The notes under the pieces are model-generated. The model saw only the letters and a program-made list of their open reading frames with translations, searched no databases and was not told the DNA's origin. The position numbers were made by a program, and so were the translations under genes. A stretch of DNA of 61,340 bases from Enterobacteriaceae bacterium UBA2655 (GTDB taxonomy: Bacteria > Pseudomonadota > Gammaproteobacteria > Enterobacterales > Enterobacteriaceae): the NCBI GenBank assembly GCA_002359495.1, contig DENB01000098.1, forward strand, positions 1-61,340. The letters run 5' to 3'. Shown here piece by piece: positions 8,370 to 15,687 of the stretch; within the stretch, counting starts at the first letter, position 1, and every line of letters starts with the position of its first letter.

Positions 8370-9868
8370 AGTGGTGTCCTGCTCATCTGATTTTCGATTT
8401 GAATTTTTGTTTCGTAGAGATGTTTGTATATCTGCTCGTAGACGACGCTGAATCGCTGCGCCGACTTTTCGTCTGGCTGATAGCGAGTAAAAGCATTCTC
8501 GGGCAGGCTGCAGTTTTGCGGCTCGAAACCCGCGCCCCGCGCCCCGAGCAGCGCCGCGCCGCGGCTGACGGCTTCAGGGATGCCGCAGGCGACAATCTCG
8601 CGATTCAGGATGGTCGATTTCAACTGCAGCCAGTACGGGTTTTGACAGGCTGCGCCAATCACCATCACCGACGTCCAGTGGCTGCCCGTCAGCGACTCAT
8701 AGGTTTCCAGCAGGTGTCTGAGCTCATAACAGAGCCCCTGAAACACCGCCTTCAGGAACTCTTCCGCATCGGTTTGATCTTTTACGCCGTAAACCAGTCC
8801 TCTCGCATAGATGGTTCTTCGCGGCGGCCCGCTGCCCCGCAGATGTGGGATCAGAAAGCTGTCCGACGGCATTTCCGCCGCGCCCTTATTCATCAACCAG
8901 TGCGTCATGCAGTTAAAATCAGCCGGTTTCAGGTTGAACAGCTTGCAGAACCACTCAATGGCGTAACCCGCTGAGGGAAGCGAGGCATAAAGCGTCCAGG
9001 CGTCGCGCAGTACATGATGCCCATTAGAGACCCGGGAATGGTAATACGACTCTGTCGCCGACGGCTTGTTACGCACCACCAGCAGACCTTCCGTGGTACC
9101 CGTCGAATTGAGTATCTGATCTTCCTGCGTAATACCGACGGCCACCGAACCAACCATATGATCGTGCCCGGCGACAGAAATCTTTGCGCAACGGGGAATG
9201 CCGGTCGCGGCGCTTAATTCTGCAAGCAGCGTTCCTGTAGGCTCGCCGGCGGCCACCAGCGGGCTAAACAGGCTAACGGGGATATCCATGGCGGAACAAA
9301 TTTCTTCCGACCACCCGTTTTGCGTAATATCGAAAGCCAGCGTACGAGAGGCAAGCGAGTACTCCGCGCGTTTTACGCCGCACAGGCGAAACGCGATATA
9401 TTCCGCCAGGCAGAGCCAGCTTGCCGGCCTTGTGTCATCAGCATGTTCCGTCAGCCAAAGAATTTTGTTCAGGCTGTAATTGCTATGCGCGGGAATCCCG
9501 GTAATGTCATACAGACGGCTCTCGCCGATACGGCTGATAACGCGCTCCGACTGCGGCTGCGTACGGGTGTCGTACCACGTCATTACCGGGCCGATAATAA
9601 TATCGTCCGCATCCAGCAGAACGCCCGCTTCGCCTACGCTGGCGACGGAAATAGTGGCGATATTTTCTGGATCGCTAACCGAGTCGGCTACGCTGTTCAG
9701 ACCTACGATAATGCCTTTCCACAGTTCAGTAATCTCAAAATCGCTTCCATATTCCGTCAGCTTTTTTGGCGTAATAAAACTGTGCTTTTTCATCAATGCG
9801 AAATCTGCGATTCGATATAAACAGACCTTGCAGTTTGTAGTCCCTACATCAATGCCAATTGCGTACAT
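8366..9868 (-). CDS. FGGY-family carbohydrate kinase (xylulokinase/gluconokinase-like)
   Basis: 500 residues, full length for the FGGY family. The N-terminal phosphate-1 loop I-D-V-G-T-T-N-C-K is present, as are V-A-G-H-D-H (near 235), S-T-G-T-T-E-G-L and the adenosine-binding I-G-A-A-C-Q-N-P-Y-W region near 415. FGGY kinases phosphorylate ketoses such as xylulose or ribulose, or gluconate, with ATP. It sits between EIIC and a polyol dehydrogenase. A kinase beside a phosphorylating transporter suggests either a second phosphorylation giving a bisphosphate for the aldolase, or use of a non-phosphorylated ketose. Both are inference. Confidence 0.88.
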   Translation of the reverse strand: MYAIGIDVGTTNCKVCLYRIADFALMKKHSFITPKKLTEYGSDFEITELWKGIIVGLNSVADSVSDPENIATISVASVGEAGVLLDADDIIIGPVMTWYDTRTQPQSERVISRIGESRLYDITGIPAHSNYSLNKILWLTEHADDTRPASWLCLAEYIAFRLCGVKRAEYSLASRTLAFDITQNGWSEEICSAMDIPVSLFSPLVAAGEPTGTLLAELSAATGIPRCAKISVAGHDHMVGSVAVGITQEDQILNSTGTTEGLLVVRNKPSATESYYHSRVSNGHHVLRDAWTLYASLPSAGYAIEWFCKLFNLKPADFNCMTHWLMNKGAAEMPSDSFLIPHLRGSGPPRRTIYARGLVYGVKDQTDAEEFLKAVFQGLCYELRHLLETYESLTGSHWTSVMVIGAACQNPYWLQLKSTILNREIVACGIPEAVSRGAALLGARGAGFEPQNCSLPENAFTRYQPDEKSAQRFSVVYEQIYKHLYETKIQIENQMSRTPL

Positions 9869-9957
9869 GTCTCTCCCCTCTGCAAGGGAATAACGTCATT
9901 TATCAGAAATGAAGGGAAATATGTCTCAGCCTTTCCCTTTAAACGTCTCTTATTACA

Positions 9958-11346
9958 TCATTTAGAAACAATAACCTGCGCGGCGCTATTTTCTTCTGAC
10001 TCTTCCCGTTTCAACTGTCTGGAAGTCATGCGGTAAAGCAGCAAACAAGTGACGAAAATAATCGGAATCAGCGCCAGGGCGATCAAATTCCCTTCAAAGA
10101 TTTTCACCATCCAGAAGCGGAATGGATTGCCGCCGTCGAGCAGGCTGGAAATTTCGCTGTCGGTATTGATCGGGAAATGAATACTTTTCGCGACGGCAGT
10201 CAGAATCGGCGCGGCGGCGGAAGCAACATACAGATTGACTGTCAGCAGTGGAATGCCAAGGATAAAGGCTCGCGCGATATTGCCGCGACATGCCAGCACT
10301 ACCATAGAGATCGGCACCCAGATATTGGCCAGATCGCCCAGCGGTAGCAGTCGGTTGCCCGGCAGAATCACAGCCAGCAGCACACCGACCGGAATCAGCA
10401 GCAGCGCAGTAGAGAGCACAGAGGGATGCCCTACGGCGACGGCGATGTCCAGACCGATATAGAGATCGTCGCGATCCGGGTACTTCTTGCGCAGGAACTT
10501 TTTGACCGCGTCAGAGAGCGGCAGCAAGCCTTCCATCAACAGCTTAACCATGCGCGGCATAATCAGCATCACGGCGCCTAGACTCATCGCCAGCGTCAGT
10601 ACGCCTTTAAAGTCGTAGCGCGCCAGAAGACCAATCCCCGCTCCGAGAATAACGCCCAGCATCATCGGCTCGCCAAAGATGCCAAAACGTTTTTGAATGG
10701 CGTCCGCGTCAGCATTCAGCTTGTTAATCCCCGGAATTTTGTCCAGCAGCAGGTTGCCGAGCAAACCGAACGGGAAGAAAATCGCCGAAGAGAGGGTCGG
10801 CAATGAAATTCCCGGCAGGTTGAAGTATTTCTGGATCATCGGCGCGCACCAGTCGGCCAGCAGTAGCGTAATAATCGAAGTGACGCCGGCGATCAGCAGA
10901 CCAAACAGAAAGCTGCCCGTGACGTTATAGACCATCGCGCCGACCATAGAAAAATGCCAGAAGTTCCAGACATCAATGTTCACGGTACGCGTCCATTTAA
11001 GCGTCAGCATCAGCACATTGATGCCGATGGTGAGCGGAACCACAAAGGGCGCGACCTGAGAAGCCCAGGCGATTGCCGCCAGCGGCGTCCATCCCAAATC
11101 CACAACCGGCAGGTTAATCCCGGTGTGCTTAACCATATCTTTCGCGGCGGGCCCGAGGTTATCCAGCAGTAATCCGAAGACCAGGAAAATACCGATAAAG
11201 CCCATGCCGATGGTCAGCGCGGAACGCAAAGATTTATTAAATCCTGCACCCAGACACAACCCCATGATAAAGATGATGATAGGCAACATGATGGTGGGGC
11301 CGAGCCCCAGCAAATACTGAATTCCGCCATAGAGTGTTTCAAGCAT
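9958..11346 (-). CDS. PTS galactitol-type EIIC permease
   Basis: 462 residues with about ten or more hydrophobic segments, matching GatC/SgcC permeases of the galactitol PTS family. The N-terminus (Y-L-L-G-L-G-P-T-I-M-L-P-I-I-I-F) and the region G-M-G-F-I-G-I are characteristic. EIIC forms the inner-membrane channel that brings in a polyol while EIIB phosphorylates it. It follows EIIB by 14 bases in one operon. The galactitol family also covers D-arabitol and other pentitol carriers, so galactitol itself should not be assumed. Confidence 0.9.
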   Translation of the reverse strand: MLETLYGGIQYLLGLGPTIMLPIIIFIMGLCLGAGFNKSLRSALTIGMGFIGIFLVFGLLLDNLGPAAKDMVKHTGINLPVVDLGWTPLAAIAWASQVAPFVVPLTIGINVLMLTLKWTRTVNIDVWNFWHFSMVGAMVYNVTGSFLFGLLIAGVTSIITLLLADWCAPMIQKYFNLPGISLPTLSSAIFFPFGLLGNLLLDKIPGINKLNADADAIQKRFGIFGEPMMLGVILGAGIGLLARYDFKGVLTLAMSLGAVMLIMPRMVKLLMEGLLPLSDAVKKFLRKKYPDRDDLYIGLDIAVAVGHPSVLSTALLLIPVGVLLAVILPGNRLLPLGDLANIWVPISMVVLACRGNIARAFILGIPLLTVNLYVASAAAPILTAVAKSIHFPINTDSEISSLLDGGNPFRFWMVKIFEGNLIALALIPIIFVTCLLLYRMTSRQLKREESEENSAAQVIVSK

Positions 11347-11360
11347 CTGCCTGTCCTCTG

Positions 11361-11642
11361 TTATTTTTTCAGGATAGAGACGATTTTCTCGAGGAGATCC
11401 TCTTCACCGAAACCGGTCAGCAATGGCAGGCCGTTCAGCACCGGCGTTTGCAGCGTGGTTTTAACGGCGGAAGTAACAATGATCAGATCGGCCATGCCAT
11501 CCTGAGAGGCGATAGTGCCGATGTTGGACTGAATCGGCTCAACGTTGATCCCCTGCTCTTTGCAGTAGTTAACGACTTTCTCGGTTGCTACTGCAGAAGT
11601 GGCGATACCGCTAGTACAGGCGAAAATAATTTTTTTATTCAT
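11361..11642 (-). CDS. PTS galactitol-type EIIB
   Basis: 93 residues from the ATG at 11640-11642, preceded by GGAG; an upstream in-frame start would add 11 residues without a ribosome binding site. The phosphorylated residue is Cys9 in F-A-C-T-S-G-I-A-T-S, the P-loop of galactitol/lactose-type IIB domains. It transfers phosphate from EIIA to the substrate held by EIIC. It lies between the EIIA and EIIC genes. Confidence 0.9.
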   Translation of the reverse strand: MNKKIIFACTSGIATSAVATEKVVNYCKEQGINVEPIQSNIGTIASQDGMADLIIVTSAVKTTLQTPVLNGLPLLTGFGEEDLLEKIVSILKK

Positions 11643-11694
11643 TTCAGACTCCGTTATGGGTAATCGGGATGGCAAAGCACTGGGGTACAGTTGT

Positions 11695-12159
11695 TCAGTC
11701 GAGATGCGTCGCCAGAATCCTCATCACTTCCTCAGTTGAGGTAGCGTTAAGCAGCGCATTCATCTCATTGGTCTTCTGAAACAGAGAAATCAACTTCATC
11801 AAAAATTCGAGGTGGGCATCTTTTTCCTTCAGCAGAAGGAAAAAAATCACATTCACGTCCATGGTCAGATCGGGATCTTCCGCCTGATTGAACTCAATGC
11901 CTTCGGGGCATGTCACGACGACAAGCCGCTCTTCACGAACATGTTCAATGTCAACATGAGGGATCGCGACGCCCATGGTTTCCAGCTGCATGGCGGTCGG
12001 ATGGTCCTGTTCACGCAGGATCAGCGCCTCAGGGTAACTCTCTTCAACAATGCCTTTAGCAAGCAGTTCGCCAGCGATTTTGCTGAACAACGCATTGCGA
12101 TCCTGTCGCGCCAGGCGCAGATGAATGAGTTCGCTATCAAGGGATGTGTTCAATGGCAT
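11695..12159 (-). CDS. PTS EIIA (fructose/mannitol-nitrogen type, galactitol system)
   Basis: 154 residues of the PTS_EIIA_2 fold. The phosphorylated histidine is His68 in M-G-V-A-I-P-H-V-D. It accepts phosphate from HPr, either the general one or the dedicated copy at 5259, and passes it to the EIIB Cys. It is the first gene of the EIIA-EIIB-EIIC-kinase-dehydrogenase operon. Upstream are a candidate GntR-type operator and a CRP-like site. Confidence 0.9.
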   Translation of the reverse strand: MPLNTSLDSELIHLRLARQDRNALFSKIAGELLAKGIVEESYPEALILREQDHPTAMQLETMGVAIPHVDIEHVREERLVVVTCPEGIEFNQAEDPDLTMDVNVIFFLLLKEKDAHLEFLMKLISLFQKTNEMNALLNATSTEEVMRILATHLD

Positions 12160-12224
12160 CGTCTACCTCTGTCCTTCCAGTTTTAACGCGTTACCTAATA
12201 CAACGTGATCAATGTCAGGCATGG

Positions 12225-12249
12225 TTGTCTATGTACAACTATGTTCAAC
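12225..12249. promoter_or_regulatory. Candidate operator 2 of the GntR/UTRA regulator
   Basis: GTCTATGTAC-AACTATGTTC repeats the site at 7181-7205 (20 of 25 positions). It lies 66 bases upstream of the EIIA start, where a repressor site for the PTS operon is expected. Confidence 0.6.
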
Positions 12250-12301
12250 CTGAATGAACCCTACTCCTGTCCTGCTCAACTCAGCAATGCACAGGCGACG
12301 G

Positions 12302-12323
12302 ATTTGTGCTTTTGCTCACACAA
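12302..12323. promoter_or_regulatory. CRP-like site upstream of the PTS operon
   Basis: TGTGC-N6-TCACA (12305-12320) matches nine of the ten core positions of the CRP consensus TGTGA-N6-TCACA. It is about 145 bases upstream of the EIIA start and beyond the operator, consistent with catabolite control of this operon. Confidence 0.55.
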
Positions 12324-12657
12324 AAAAATCGCCCGACAAATAAAGCTGTCATGAAAAAGTTTAATTACTTGAAAATGAAGGACTAATTTCGAAAGGGAGA
12401 GATGAGGCTAAATTTTACGTTTCGATTCTGGTGTTTACCACGCAACGGATAACCGCACGCTTCTTGCAGGATGCCAATTATTGGCACCTTCTTATTTCAG
12501 CGAAGAAGGGCCAGAACGGCTGGGAAAGTTAACCCTGCTAGCCCGTTTCTGCCGAAAGCAGAAACATCAGCCAGTCAGGTAAATAAGCGAATTTTCGATA
12601 AAGGCAGCGCTGGCTTCTAAGATTATTTACTTTACCGGCAACCGGACGGAGAAATGT

Positions 12658-13701
12658 ATGAACAATAAGCATGTACTGCTGGTCGGCGCTACCGGCGTAG
12701 TCGGCTTCGCCGCGCATGACGCTTTTCATCAGGCGGGCTGGCAAATCACCACGCTCGGACGTTCGCCGCGCAGCCCGCACGCGTCGCCTCATCTCAGCGC
12801 AGACCTGACCTCTGCGGACGACCTCAGCAAACATCGCGACGCCTTTGCGTCCGTCACCCATATCTTTTACGCCGCCCTGCGCCAGGATCCCGACCCGGGC
12901 GTGGAGGCTGACATCAATGCCTTAATGTTCGAAAACCTGATTGCCGCGGTTCGATCCTCCGCTTCCGCGCTGAAACATATAATCTTTATTCAGGGTGGAA
13001 AGGTATACGGCGCGCATCTGGGCGTTTACCGTACGCCGGCGCGGGAAGAAGACAGCCGACATTTTCCGCCAAACCTCTATTTCCGGCACGAGGACTATGC
13101 GAGAAAAATTGGCGATGAAGGCATCGGCTGGACCGCGCTGCGCCCGGATATCGTCATCGGCCACTCGTTTGGCTCGCCGATGAACCTCGGCAATCTGATC
13201 GGCGTCTACGGCACGATCTGCCGCGAGACCGGCACCGCCCTGCACTTTCCCGGCCCGGATGAGGCTTACCGCAATATGCTGGTTAACATTACCGACAGCC
13301 GTATCCTGGGTCAAAGCGCTATCTGGGCGGCCGAAAATGAAAAATTCGGCGCGTTCAATATCACTAACGGCGACGTGTTTCGCTGGTGTCACGTCTGGCC
13401 AAAACTGGCTGACTGGTTTGGCGTACCTGTGGGCGAGGCGCAGCCTGTCTCGCTTGACGAACGTCTCAGCGCGCTTAAGCCGCTCTGGACATCAATCGCA
13501 GAAAAGGCGCAGCTGAAGGAGAAAGAGATCGACAAGCTGGCGCTGGGCGGCTTTGGCGACTTTATCTTTCATGTAGAAAAAGATGCGATTTTCGACGTAA
13601 CCAAAGCGCGCCGGGAAGGATTTAACGCCATGGTTGCGCGTTCCGACGAGGTGCTTATCGCGCATTTGGACGCCATGCGCGGCAGTAAGCTGATCCCCTG
13701 A
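12658..13701 (+). CDS. PRISE-like short-chain reductase (NAD-dependent epimerase fold)
   Basis: 347 residues. The Rossmann motif G-A-T-G-V-V-G is at residues 10-16. The segments G-G-K-V-Y-G (Lys115) and N-L-Y-F-R-H-E-D (Tyr141) match the two PRISE signatures, TGxKHYxGP and NFYYxxED, that carry the catalytic Lys and Tyr of progesterone 5-beta-reductase/iridoid synthase enzymes. These reduce the C=C bond of enals and enones with NADPH. The gene is alone on its strand, with a ribosome binding site (CGGAG). The physiological substrate is unknown; a role in aldehyde or enone detoxification is possible. Confidence 0.8.
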   Translation: MNNKHVLLVGATGVVGFAAHDAFHQAGWQITTLGRSPRSPHASPHLSADLTSADDLSKHRDAFASVTHIFYAALRQDPDPGVEADINALMFENLIAAVRSSASALKHIIFIQGGKVYGAHLGVYRTPAREEDSRHFPPNLYFRHEDYARKIGDEGIGWTALRPDIVIGHSFGSPMNLGNLIGVYGTICRETGTALHFPGPDEAYRNMLVNITDSRILGQSAIWAAENEKFGAFNITNGDVFRWCHVWPKLADWFGVPVGEAQPVSLDERLSALKPLWTSIAEKAQLKEKEIDKLALGGFGDFIFHVEKDAIFDVTKARREGFNAMVARSDEVLIAHLDAMRGSKLIP

Positions 13702-13745
13702 CGAGACGCAGCCCGTCAGATGATGGGCTGCTTCCCTGCTGGAAA

Positions 13746-14294
13746 CTACTCATTACCGTATCGGGCGACGGTACTGGCGGCGCCCAGATTGTGCCCTTTA
13801 AGTTTATCAAGCAGCTCAGCGTGGGAGAGGCCCGGAGTCAGCGCGGTCGGCGCGAGATCGGTGGCGATCAGCACGAAGTTATAGTGATGCAGGCCGCTGC
13901 CTGCTGGCGGGCAGGGACCAAAATAACTGTCGGTGCCCGGCGTATTTTTCCCACCGGTGTAATTTTTGCTTTCCGACAGCTCGCCCTGGGCGTATGCGGT
14001 TTTCTCAGCCGATATGTTATAGGCCACCATATGGGTAACGCCCAATCCCTTACCGCCTACCGGATCGACGATAAGCAACGCGAAGCTTTTGGTGCCGGCT
14101 GGGGCATGGCTCCAGCGGAGCGCGGGAGAGATATTTTCGCCGGTACAGCCCGGATTTTGTTTCGCGTTGCCGGCAAATTTCGCAGCCAGAACGCCGTTAT
14201 CTGCGAAATCAGGCGATTCGAGGGTAAAGACCGGCGCGGCCATCGCGGTAGCCGGCAACAAGGCGAGTAAAAGCGTGCATCTTAGTTTAGCCAT
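13746..14294 (-). CDS. YbhB/YbcL-type PEBP family protein, exported
   Basis: 182 residues. It starts with a Sec signal peptide (charged MAKLR, hydrophobic LLLALLPATAMA, cleavage after A-M-A), so it is likely periplasmic. The PEBP/Raf-kinase-inhibitor-like domain shows C-T-G-E-N-I-S-P-A-L-R-W, D-P-V-G-G-K-G and F-G-P-C-P-P-A-G-S-G-L-H-H-Y, the anion-binding pocket motif. Bacterial members have no settled function; YbcL is linked to modulation of host responses in uropathogenic E. coli. It converges on the PRISE-like gene. Confidence 0.88.
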   Translation of the reverse strand: MAKLRCTLLLALLPATAMAAPVFTLESPDFADNGVLAAKFAGNAKQNPGCTGENISPALRWSHAPAGTKSFALLIVDPVGGKGLGVTHMVAYNISAEKTAYAQGELSESKNYTGGKNTPGTDSYFGPCPPAGSGLHHYNFVLIATDLAPTALTPGLSHAELLDKLKGHNLGAASTVARYGNE

Positions 14295-14498
14295 TTCATT
14301 TCCTTATCAGGTTTTAGCAGGCGTCGCGTCTGCCTGCTGGATAAAAGTGAAATTTTGCTTTTAATGCTCTTTTAAAAATGTATTTTTGCTTTTTCTGAAA
14401 TATTGGTTTCTGTCGATCCCGATTTTATTTCCTGAAAATTTTCCGGTTGCGTCTATGCTATTTACTTATCAGCTTAACTTACAGGGAAAAGGTCGCCG

Positions 14499-14735
14499 AT
14501 GAAAAAGAAAATGCTTCCGGTTATTGCACTAATGCTTATGACTGGCGTAACGGCCCTTACAGGCTGTTCTTCCAATCAGGTTATGACGACAAACGATGGA
14601 CGCTCTATCATTACTGACGGTAAGCCGCAGATCGACGAAGAAACAGGTCTTATTTCTTATACAGACGCTCAGACGGGTTTAACAGAACAGATTAATCGCA
14701 GTCAGATTAAAAATATGAGTGAACTGAATCTTTAA
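14499..14735 (+). CDS. YgdI/YgdR-family lipoprotein (first of two)
   Basis: A 78-residue lipoprotein. Lipobox A-L-T-G-C puts the acylated Cys at about residue 23; Ser at +2 predicts outer-membrane sorting. The mature part has the short SH3-like YgdI/YgdR domain with T-N-D-G-R-S-I-I-T-D-G-K-P and a central Y-T-D-A. Function in this family is unknown. It is followed 18 bases later by a paralogue with the same layout, so the pair arose by tandem duplication and is co-transcribed. Confidence 0.88.
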   Translation: MKKKMLPVIALMLMTGVTALTGCSSNQVMTTNDGRSIITDGKPQIDEETGLISYTDAQTGLTEQINRSQIKNMSELNL

Positions 14736-14753
14736 ACCTCAAAGGAGTAAGGT

Positions 14754-14981
14754 ATGAAAAAAAGTATGTTATTACCTCTGGTCGCTTTACTAGGCATGGC
14801 TGCGCTGACTGGTTGTACACGCACCAGTTATGCTATTCATACCAATGATGGTCGCACTATCGTCAGCGACGGAAAGCCGACTGAGACAGACGCGGGATTA
14901 ATGGGTTATACCGATGCTAACGGTGTAAAACTGCAAATCAATAAAACCGATGTTAAATCCGTTTCGGAAATTCCGGACTGA
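14754..14981 (+). CDS. YgdI/YgdR-family lipoprotein (second of two)
   Basis: 75 residues, paralogue of the preceding gene. Lipobox A-L-T-G-C, then T-N-D-G-R-T-I-V-S-D-G-K-P and G-Y-T-D-A, the YgdI/YgdR core. AAGGAG precedes the ATG. Ser/Thr rather than Asp after the lipidated Cys fits an outer-membrane lipoprotein. A GC-rich hairpin follows directly after the stop codon. Confidence 0.88.
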   Translation: MKKSMLLPLVALLGMAALTGCTRTSYAIHTNDGRTIVSDGKPTETDAGLMGYTDANGVKLQINKTDVKSVSEIPD

Positions 14982-14986
14982 TCTCA

Positions 14987-15005
14987 CAGCCGCCTCGGGC
15001 GGCTG
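14987..15005 (+). terminator. Hairpin after the YgdI/YgdR pair
   Basis: CAGCCGCC and GGCGGCTG form an 8-bp stem with a 3-nt loop, followed only by AATTT, so the U-tract is weak. It begins 6 bases after the stop codon. The 200 bases beyond it hold no gene. Confidence 0.55.
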
Positions 15006-15222
15006 AATTTAACTCACAGGCTTTAATAATAACGCCGCATGCCAGCATTTATGACGCGCGACGTTATTAAAGCCCGCCGCCGCGTAGAAAATCCCCTCGC
15101 TTTACAGCAAATCCCCGGTTAAATAAACGCGCAGGAATCAGGTCGAGCCAGCAAGCCTGGACGCTAAAGTACCCGCGCCAAAAGCGCGCGGGTCGTTGCG
15201 GATCAAACGTAATTTTGTGAAC

Positions 15223-15453
15223 TCAATATTGATAGCCAGGCTTTTTAACCAGCTTTGTAAGGCCGGGCTTAATCACCGGATCGTAAACGTCGGCTTTCCA
15301 GCGATCCGGCGCGACTTCATTTAAGGCGACGGAAAGTGAATCTTCTGATGCGCCCAAGTGTTTTTTAAGTACGTCGCATATGTCGTCTGAAATAGCCTTT
15401 AGCTGCTCGTCAGAGAGGTTTCGTGGAAAATATTTAATATCAACGTGCGGCAT
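15223..15453 (-). CDS. pptA: Tautomerase PptA (4-oxalocrotonate tautomerase superfamily)
   Basis: 76 residues starting M-P-H-V-D-I-K-Y-F-P-R, close to E. coli PptA (YdcE). Pro2 becomes the N-terminal catalytic base after Met removal. The C-terminus ends in K-K-P-G-Y as in PptA. The enzyme interconverts keto and enol forms of arylpyruvates in vitro; its physiological role is unclear. It has no evident operon partner. Confidence 0.88.
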   Translation of the reverse strand: MPHVDIKYFPRNLSDEQLKAISDDICDVLKKHLGASEDSLSVALNEVAPDRWKADVYDPVIKPGLTKLVKKPGYQY

Positions 15454-15687
15454 ATCATTACCCTCGTAAAGTCTTTACAGATTGCCATCATAACCCGATC
15501 GGGCTCTTCCTTGCGGCTTTTATCATGGATAAAAGCCCGGCGCTTTTCAGTTTCTGATGTGCGCTTTTTGCTTTTCTTTCGCATCCGGCATGACATATTA
15601 AGCCGCGAAACATTAATGGTTCGATGCGACACGCCGGGCGACAGAATTTACAGTGCGCCATAGCTCGGCAGGCCAGGCGCCGTTTGA

